DNA from: an uncultured Flavobacteriales bacterium
Lineage (GTDB): Bacteria > Bacteroidota > Bacteroidia > Flavobacteriales_D > Crocinitomicaceae
DNA length: 33,171 nucleotides
Assembly (NCBI GenBank): GCA_905182775.1
Contig: CAJJCU010000150.1
Location: forward strand, 1 to 33,171
Reading direction: 5' to 3'
The stretch's first letter is position 1, and the number at the start of each line of letters is the position of its first letter. A program made the translations under genes and the position numbers. This document shows positions 28,101 through 33,171 of this stretch, piece by piece. The notes under the pieces are model-generated. The model did no database searches. It worked only from the letters and a program-made list of their open reading frames with translations, and was not told the DNA's origin.

Positions 28101-29039
28101 GTAGGTTGAATACAATAAAGCAGAACCATTGGCAGTGAATTTTGTGATCCCTATGTCTATTGGGTATGGATCTGATCCTCCTTGAAAGCTTAAATCAAAC
28201 GCTCCAGTGGTAGTAGGATACTGCGTGCCCATTGTAATTCCGCCACCAAACAGATTCCCATAAGGATCCGGAGTTGCAGTAAAACCCCAGTTGTCACTTA
28301 TGGAACCGGAGAAAGTTGAAAAAGTAAGGCTTGGGTCTATGTAAAGCTCTTTTGTATGGTCGTGACCTTCGGGTAAATTAAAGGAAATTTCGTTATTAAC
28401 TATTTGATAGGTGATTGCGATTTTGTTTTTAAGGCCATTCTCATCTATTTCCCATGCAATAGGAGCTGTTTGATAGATTTCTCCAAATCTATTTGGAATA
28501 ACTAAAGCTCCGTCTTTGATGACAACATTAGTTGCTCCTTCAAAAGTCCATTTTATTAGCGCTGCATCAGCGCCAGGTTTCACCAAGAAGTTATAACTGA
28601 GCTGTTCGTTTTGCCCCTTATAAATTAGGTCGATATCAGAATAGAAATTTTCATAGTGCACCTCACTAAAAGAGTGAATATTTTTTTTCCATTTTGAAGA
28701 GTCGTTTCCTATGATGTAATTTTTGACATCAATAGATGGATTTATATTTATTTGACGGGCATCAGAATTTGCTTGAATGAACTTTTGATGAATCACATGA
28801 AAACGTTGTTCTTCGTCTTGCTCGTTTTCGTGGGCGTGCTCGTGCCCCTCCCCATGTGACAAAAAATCGGTGAGTAAGAAGCACATACCATCTTCTTTTA
28901 AGTATAATTTTCCCAGGTTTAAGTCTACAGAGTAATGAATGCGATCATCCCATTGCCCAGAATTAGGGGTCATATAGATCTTTTGGGCGGCTACCGACGA
29001 GACGCAAAAAAGAATTGAAAATAAGGAGAATAGTCTCAT
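25176..29039 (-). CDS. Large secreted T9SS type B surface protein: SBBP/beta-propeller repeats, PKD domain, tandem Ig-like modules, gliding-motility-type C-terminal domain
   Basis: Signal peptide; repeated [FYAWS]xT[YFM]xGG units; PKD (YLWTFGDGGTSTEEEPIYQYTEPGSYEVQLVV); CTD IYIPNTFTPDNNGLNETFQISG...CLIFNRWGEIVY...WDGTFFGKECQDGTYIWKLTY. Confidence 0.92.
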   Translation of the reverse strand: MRLFSLFSILFCVSSVAAQKIYMTPNSGQWDDRIHYSVDLNLGKLYLKEDGMCFLLTDFLSHGEGHEHAHENEQDEEQRFHVIHQKFIQANSDARQININPSIDVKNYIIGNDSSKWKKNIHSFSEVHYENFYSDIDLIYKGQNEQLSYNFLVKPGADAALIKWTFEGATNVVIKDGALVIPNRFGEIYQTAPIAWEIDENGLKNKIAITYQIVNNEISFNLPEGHDHTKELYIDPSLTFSTFSGSISDNWGFTATPDPYGNLFGGGITMGTQYPTTTGAFDLSFQGGSDPYPIDIGITKFTANGSALLYSTYLGGSGNETPHSLVCADNGELFIYGVTGSSDFPMAGASFDNIFNGGPTVTENSLGFTGADIYIARLSASGADLLASTYVGGTANDGLNTGPLHFNYGDQFRGEIMLDGDNNVYIASSTLSSDFPVNNAQQANIGGNQDAILFKMPPELNQLLWSTYFGGTGSESGNSIQVNDELGELCIAGGTSSNSLPFNQGNDLSFGGGISDGFVAKFNANTGSIISGTYMGFGEYDQTYFVQYDIDHNIYVYGQTSSDWPISPICFGSPNSGQFIRKYDASLNNIEWTTMIGAGTGNVEISPTAFLVSNCYDIYLAGWGGSTNGSVPSSTTNGFIVTGDAHQTQTNGSNFYIAVLDQDASNLKYATFMGGLNSSSNHVDGGTSRFDKSGRIYHAVCGACGGNATGFTTTSGSFAETNQGSNCNMATFKFELSTIEAAAAQPAPLICIPQSVFFTNDSENGNAYLWTFGDGGTSTEEEPIYQYTEPGSYEVQLVVYDTSGCFSADSVTIIVDIGAFEGGVVDPVGPICPGESYELEAFGGAFYEWEPAGLLENPNSANPIATIEQTTTFTVSVSDTCGSQTLEVTLEVFNNDVEVSDPSSICLGESITLEATGEGTISWSPPLYLNDPNSFTPISTPDSSITYVAEVTTTNGCVNYDTTSVNVFFDLPLSDLDDEVGVCIGTQTTIIASGGDSYSWIPDPYILNTEGSIAVIAPEFNQWFYVEIENACGAIIDSIYASVIEIEIQAGNDTIICPREEAYLWAEGADYYQWIPANTVINQFENQATVVPLGTTDYTVIGIDENECRDTAYVNVALYPYPSFETSNDVLAFYGDEIQLQAYSDQDGIFIWSPAEYLSCIHCDNPIATPNQEITYKVTFIDLNGCESDEFINIYYDAVIYIPNTFTPDNNGLNETFQISGGNIKEMECLIFNRWGEIVYTMTEPYQSWDGTFFGKECQDGTYIWKLTYLDFSNKQYQMTGHVNLIR

Positions 29040-29087
29040 TTAGTCCAAGTTACAACGAAATTTCAGCTTTCTTGTTATATAGACACT

Positions 29088-29113
29088 TCTCAGGTAACAT
29101 AAGTTGCCTGAGA
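29088..29113. other. 11-bp inverted repeat / hairpin in divergent intergenic region
   Basis: TCTCAGGTAAC-ATAA-GTTGCCTGAGA; 10 Watson-Crick pairs and one T.G wobble. Confidence 0.7.
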
Positions 29114-29176
29114 TTAACCTCAAAATTGCCTCTGGCTTGTATGTTAATAGCCTTTTTCGTTTCTTTGTGTACTTCA

Positions 29177-29198
29177 CTATACCAAAACTATACCAAAA
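29177..29198 (+). repeat. Tandem duplication of 11-bp CTATACCAAAA in the leader of the M14 peptidase gene
   Basis: CTATACCAAAA CTATACCAAAA immediately before CTAAACAAATG. Confidence 0.85.
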
Positions 29199-29206
29199 CT
29201 AAACAA

Positions 29207-32044
29207 ATGAAAATCACCCTTACTTTACTTTTAATATTAGCCATAACACCTTTTGTTTCTGCTCAGAAATACTCGCGTGTCAAGGTGATTGCTAACAACC
29301 AAGAGCTTCATCAAATTTCTAATTTAGGTGTTGCTGTTGATCATGGAATACGCAAAAGCAACACCTTTATAATCACTGATTTATCGGACTTAGAATTGGA
29401 TATTCTTAATCAATATGGTTATTCCTACGAGGTTCAGATTGATGATGTCAAGGCGTTTTATAAAGACCGCTTGAGTAAGCCATCTGAGCACCCTTATACT
29501 AAAAATGAAGATTGCTCTGGAGGTTCTGGAAATACGGGTTCTTTTGAGCCTTCAATACCTTCTAATTTCAATCTTGGCTCTATGGGGGGCTACCTGACCT
29601 ACGATGAAATGCTTGAAGAACTTGATGCGATGCATTTACAATACCCAAATTTAATTAGCGAAAGAAGTCCGATTTCTAACTTTGAAACCTATGAAAATAG
29701 ACCTATTTATCATGCCCGGATTTCTGATAATCCAACTGTGAATGAGTCTGGAGAGCCCAATGTCCTTTATACGGCAATTCATCATGCAAGAGAGCCTATG
29801 AGTTTAATGGAAACGGTCTTTTACATGTGGTATTTGTTAGAAAATTATGGCAGTGATGATGAGGTTACTTACCTAGTGAATCATACTCAAATGTTTTTTG
29901 TTCCTTGTCTTAACCCTGATGGCTATATCTACAACGAAATCACGGATCCTAACGGAGGAGGGATGTGGAGAAAAAACAGAAGAGATCATCCAAATAGTAA
30001 TAATTATGGTGTTGATCTCAATAGAAATTATTCTTATGGTTGGGGAACGACAGGTATTAGTTTTAACACGAATAGCGACGTCTACTGTGGGACTGGAGCT
30101 TTTTCAGAGCCAGAAACTCAAGCGATGAAATGGCTTGCAGAAAATTATGATTTTGAAATGGCCTTTAATGCCCATAGTTATTCTCCAGCAATTCTATTTC
30201 CAATTGGGACAACAGATGAAGAGTTTGCAGACCACCACGATTACATGCAGGACTATACCAATCATATGACCGAACTAAATGGTTATCCTGCTTTTAAAAG
30301 CTCTGGGCTTTATCCTGCTTCAGGAGATTCTGATGATTACATGTACAAAGAGGGTATTGGAACGGGAGAAAAAGATACGATTTTCGCTCATACACCAGAG
30401 GTTGGAACTGCTTTTTGGCCGGGTACAAATGATATAAACCCTACTTGTCAAGAGATGGTTTTTACCAATTTAACGCTCGCCCATCTTGTGCGAAATTATG
30501 TTGTGGTGAAAGATTCAGATCCTTCAATTGTTGCTACTTTGACAGGGGACTTTAGTCATAATTCAAAGCGGTACGGAAGAGAATCAGGTCCTGTAACTGT
30601 TTCCATAGAGCCATTATTAAATATTAGCTCGGTTGGTAATCCAATCATCTATAATTTGAATGTTTCCGAAAGTCAGACAGGAACAATTTCTTATGTTTTA
30701 AATTCGAGTATTCAATTTGGAGATGAGGTAAAATACATTCTTCAAACAGACAACGGTTTGTGGATCAAAAGAGATACGATTGTTAAGACCTACGGGGCTA
30801 TAACGCTTCAGGCTCTGGAAGATGCTACAAATACTGATAACTGGTCAGGTAATTGGGCGACGACAACGGCGACCTATGTCTCTCCTTCAAAGTGCTTTAC
30901 GGATTCTCCAAATGGAAATTATTCCAATAACCAGACTAGAAACCTATATTATGACCCTTCAATTGACCTGACCAATGCGCTTTCGGCAAAAGTTACTTTT
31001 TATGCCAAGTGGGATATTGAAGCAAATTATGATTATGTTCAGTTTCAGGTTTCTACAAATGGCGGGAATTCTTGGACCGCTCAATGTGGTCTATACACTG
31101 TTGATGGAACGGATGACCAGGGTAGTGTTCAGCCTGATGGAGAACCAGTTTATGAGGGTGCGATGTCTGATTGGGTTCTTGAAGACATTAATTTGAGTGA
31201 TTATTTGGGAGAGGTTGTTGATTTTAGGTTTAGATTGAGATCTGATGGTGGCGTTACCGAGGATGGATTTTATTTTGATGATTTCAAAGTTTTCTATAAT
31301 GAGGCTCCACAAGGCACTGCTCCTGAGGCCTCTTTTACACCAACATCTTTTGAACTTTGTACGGGTACAGAGGTCTCGTTTAACGATTTTTCCTCAGAGC
31401 AGCCAACGGATTGGTCTTGGGATTTCGGCGATGGAGCATCTTCATCAGCACAGAATCCATATCATGTCTATACTACCCCAGGTGTATATGTAGTTGAGCT
31501 TTTGGTTTCAAACGAGTTTGGTTCGAACTCTACGGTTCAAACGATTCTTGTAAATGAAAATCCAGTAGTAGAAATGACAACAAGTGACGCTGATAATATT
31601 GTTTGTGTTAGTGATGGCTTCGTGCAGTTATCGGGAACCCCTTCAGGAGTTATCTTTTCAGGTAACGCTGTAGGTGTGTCTATTTTCGACCCCCAAGTTG
31701 CGGGTGCCGGCGTTCATGTAATAACTGGAACCTATACAGATGAGAATGGATGCATTGGACAGAGTACATTAGAAATTACCGTGGAACCGTGCGCTTCCGT
31801 ATCAGATTTTGCTTTTTATAATATCAAGCTATACCCGAACCCCAATGAAGGTTTGTTTTTTATTGAAGGAATGGCAAAAGGAACAAGGTTTGAAGTTTTA
31901 AACCTGCAAGGTCAATCTGTGTACTCCTCTAAAATCGAGAGTCAAACACATGCTCTAGATCTTTCTTTTACCTCTAATGGTGTTTATATTATGCAGGCCA
32001 GAATTGATGGTATGTTGTGCCGATTGAAGTTTACCAAGTATTAA
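29207..32044 (+). CDS. Secreted M14 zinc carboxypeptidase with PKD domain and T9SS type A sorting domain
   Basis: Start moved to ATG 29207 (signal peptide MKITLTLLLILAITPFVSAQ). M14 motifs HHAREP, GVDLNRNYSYGWG, FNAHSYSPAILFPIG, HTPEVGTAFWP; PKD (DWSWDFGDGASSSAQNPYHVYTTPGVYVVELLV); CTD KLYPNPNEGLFFIEG...NGVYIMQARIDGMLCRLKFTKY. Confidence 0.95.
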   Translation: MKITLTLLLILAITPFVSAQKYSRVKVIANNQELHQISNLGVAVDHGIRKSNTFIITDLSDLELDILNQYGYSYEVQIDDVKAFYKDRLSKPSEHPYTKNEDCSGGSGNTGSFEPSIPSNFNLGSMGGYLTYDEMLEELDAMHLQYPNLISERSPISNFETYENRPIYHARISDNPTVNESGEPNVLYTAIHHAREPMSLMETVFYMWYLLENYGSDDEVTYLVNHTQMFFVPCLNPDGYIYNEITDPNGGGMWRKNRRDHPNSNNYGVDLNRNYSYGWGTTGISFNTNSDVYCGTGAFSEPETQAMKWLAENYDFEMAFNAHSYSPAILFPIGTTDEEFADHHDYMQDYTNHMTELNGYPAFKSSGLYPASGDSDDYMYKEGIGTGEKDTIFAHTPEVGTAFWPGTNDINPTCQEMVFTNLTLAHLVRNYVVVKDSDPSIVATLTGDFSHNSKRYGRESGPVTVSIEPLLNISSVGNPIIYNLNVSESQTGTISYVLNSSIQFGDEVKYILQTDNGLWIKRDTIVKTYGAITLQALEDATNTDNWSGNWATTTATYVSPSKCFTDSPNGNYSNNQTRNLYYDPSIDLTNALSAKVTFYAKWDIEANYDYVQFQVSTNGGNSWTAQCGLYTVDGTDDQGSVQPDGEPVYEGAMSDWVLEDINLSDYLGEVVDFRFRLRSDGGVTEDGFYFDDFKVFYNEAPQGTAPEASFTPTSFELCTGTEVSFNDFSSEQPTDWSWDFGDGASSSAQNPYHVYTTPGVYVVELLVSNEFGSNSTVQTILVNENPVVEMTTSDADNIVCVSDGFVQLSGTPSGVIFSGNAVGVSIFDPQVAGAGVHVITGTYTDENGCIGQSTLEITVEPCASVSDFAFYNIKLYPNPNEGLFFIEGMAKGTRFEVLNLQGQSVYSSKIESQTHALDLSFTSNGVYIMQARIDGMLCRLKFTKY

Positions 32045-32325
32045 AATCTTTCATTTTTCGCTTTTCACATAGCGTATTTTGGCAACGGTTTAATCCAGGG
32101 CTTATGTCTTCTTGATAAGTATTTTTATTCTTTAGGATTAATTGTTTCATTTTCAGGTTTTTAATTATGAAATAGGTCTATAAATACGGGGCGGATATCT
32201 TTCTTTTTTTGATTGGATAGATTGATTCCATGTTAATTATTGATAATCAAATGGTAATATATGGTGTGTTTTTGAGTTGTCTTTGAATTAGTTTTACAGT
32301 CTATTAAACTCAAACTCAAACTAAA

Positions 32326-32796
32326 ATGCAAACTATTACTCGCTCGTGCTTTGGCGCGATCTTGCTAATTTCCATGATAACTCATGGTTATGGGCAAAAA
32401 TCCTTAGGGCTCCAAAATCAATCAAATCTTAATTCAAGTGAAATTCCTATTTTCTCTTCAGAGAAGGAAAAGACGAATTGGATTCAAGAGCATCCAGAAG
32501 TATACAGTCAATATACTAACGGTAATGTTATAGTTGATCATTCTGTTCAAACAAAACCCGTACGAGAAAAGGCTGTAAAAATTGAAAAAGTTATAATAAG
32601 TAACGATTCGAGCTTCCCTACCTACATCGAAACTGGTAACAAGCAATTAGATGATGCGAATTACGCTACAAAAAAGGCGCAATGGATAGAAAGTAATAAA
32701 GCCAAGTATAATGCTATGTCTGCCACAAAATCTAATGAAGATGCCGAATCTATTCGAGCAAAGGAGCAGAAAGTATTTAACAATCAAAAAAACTAA
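32326..32796 (+). CDS. Hypothetical exported protein with duplicated KxxWIxxxxxxY motif
   Basis: Signal peptide MQTITRSCFGAILLISMITHGYG; KTNWIQEHPEVY and KAQWIESNKAKY. Confidence 0.75.
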   Translation: MQTITRSCFGAILLISMITHGYGQKSLGLQNQSNLNSSEIPIFSSEKEKTNWIQEHPEVYSQYTNGNVIVDHSVQTKPVREKAVKIEKVIISNDSSFPTYIETGNKQLDDANYATKKAQWIESNKAKYNAMSATKSNEDAESIRAKEQKVFNNQKN

Positions 32797-32799
32797 GCC

Positions 32800-33171
32800 A
32801 TGAAAAGAATAATATTTAAACTCACAGCAGTGGCTGTGATGCTTGGCTTTGCATTTAATTCAAAAGCTCAATGTCCTAATTCAAATATACAATACGGAGT
32901 ATCTAACGCGCCATCAACTGTTGGGGTTCTAACGACATTGTCTTCGTGTATGTATGGTGGTGAATACCGACTTGTAAATAATATGCAAGCCGGGTCTCTT
33001 TATTCATTTGAAACATGCGGAGATACAGACTTTGATACTCAAATCACTATTTATGATGCCTTAACTGGCGCAAATGTTGCCTATAATGATGACTTTTGTG
33101 GCGTACAGTCTAAAGTTACTTTTACTTCAAATGGTAACCCTCTTCGAGTTTTAATAAATAAATACTATTGC
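32800..33171 (+). CDS. Secreted protein, N-terminal part (truncated by window), possible pre-peptidase-like beta-sandwich domain
   Basis: My translation: MKRIIFKLTAVAVMLGFAFNSKAQCPNSNIQYGVSNAPSTVGVLTTLSSCMYGGEYRLVNNMQAGSLYSFETCGDTDFDTQITIYDALTGANVAYNDDFCGVQSKVTFTSNG... Open to the window end; not in the ORF track because it has no stop. Confidence 0.75.
   Translation, partial: MKRIIFKLTAVAVMLGFAFNSKAQCPNSNIQYGVSNAPSTVGVLTTLSSCMYGGEYRLVNNMQAGSLYSFETCGDTDFDTQITIYDALTGANVAYNDDFCGVQSKVTFTSNGNPLRVLINKYYC

Noticed and set aside
26755-28690. A8/T8 homopolymers in the type B surface protein gene as phase-variation sites
   Set aside because: Short A/T runs are expected in an AT-rich genome; nothing specific supports slippage.
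29015-29206. N-terminal extension of the M14 peptidase ORF in the track
   Set aside because: It overlaps the start of the divergent CDS at 29039, and a clear signal peptide begins at ATG 29207.
32045-32325. Possible small RNA in the 281-bp intergenic region
   Set aside because: No convincing terminator hairpin or conserved structure was visible; only a 4-bp stem with a large loop was found.
1-33171. CRISPR array, transposon or defence island
   Set aside because: No regularly spaced direct repeats, transposase/integrase, nuclease/helicase or toxin-antitoxin signatures were seen.

Overview
This window looks chromosomal and comes from a Bacteroidota genome, most likely a marine Flavobacteriales. 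The basis is the T9SS genes, type A and B T9SS C-terminal sorting domains, and TAnnTTTG-type -7 promoter boxes. The central feature is a type IX secretion/gliding motor operon: a degenerate ureohydrolase (4621-5769), PorP/SprF, then GldK-GldL-GldM-GldN, closed by a strong hairpin terminator at about 13055. Upstream lie an amidohydrolase-like protein that lacks the HxH motif, MiaE, a fused alpha/beta 2-oxoacid dehydrogenase E1 and a MazG-like pyrophosphohydrolase. Downstream lie a membrane protein, Kbl, an acidic exported protein followed by SulP and beta-carbonic anhydrase, a TonB-dependent receptor followed by a T9SS-exported alpha/beta-hydrolase, AlkB, tRNA-Arg(CCT), a GT4 glycosyltransferase, an MBL-fold hydrolase, a 1287-aa seven-blade/Ig-like T9SS type B surface protein, an M14 carboxypeptidase with PKD and a type A CTD, and two small exported proteins, the last truncated. 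I found no CRISPR array, transposase, prophage or recognisable defence island. The most noteworthy signals are three hydrolase-fold proteins whose canonical catalytic motifs are altered, including one abutting the T9SS operon; an enlarged GldK; two TAnnTTTG-N4-ATG arrangements that suggest leaderless transcripts; a conserved-looking three-gene bicarbonate module with a hyper-acidic exported protein; and a hairpin in the divergent peptidase/adhesin intergenic region. I cannot demonstrate a wholly new system from sequence alone.
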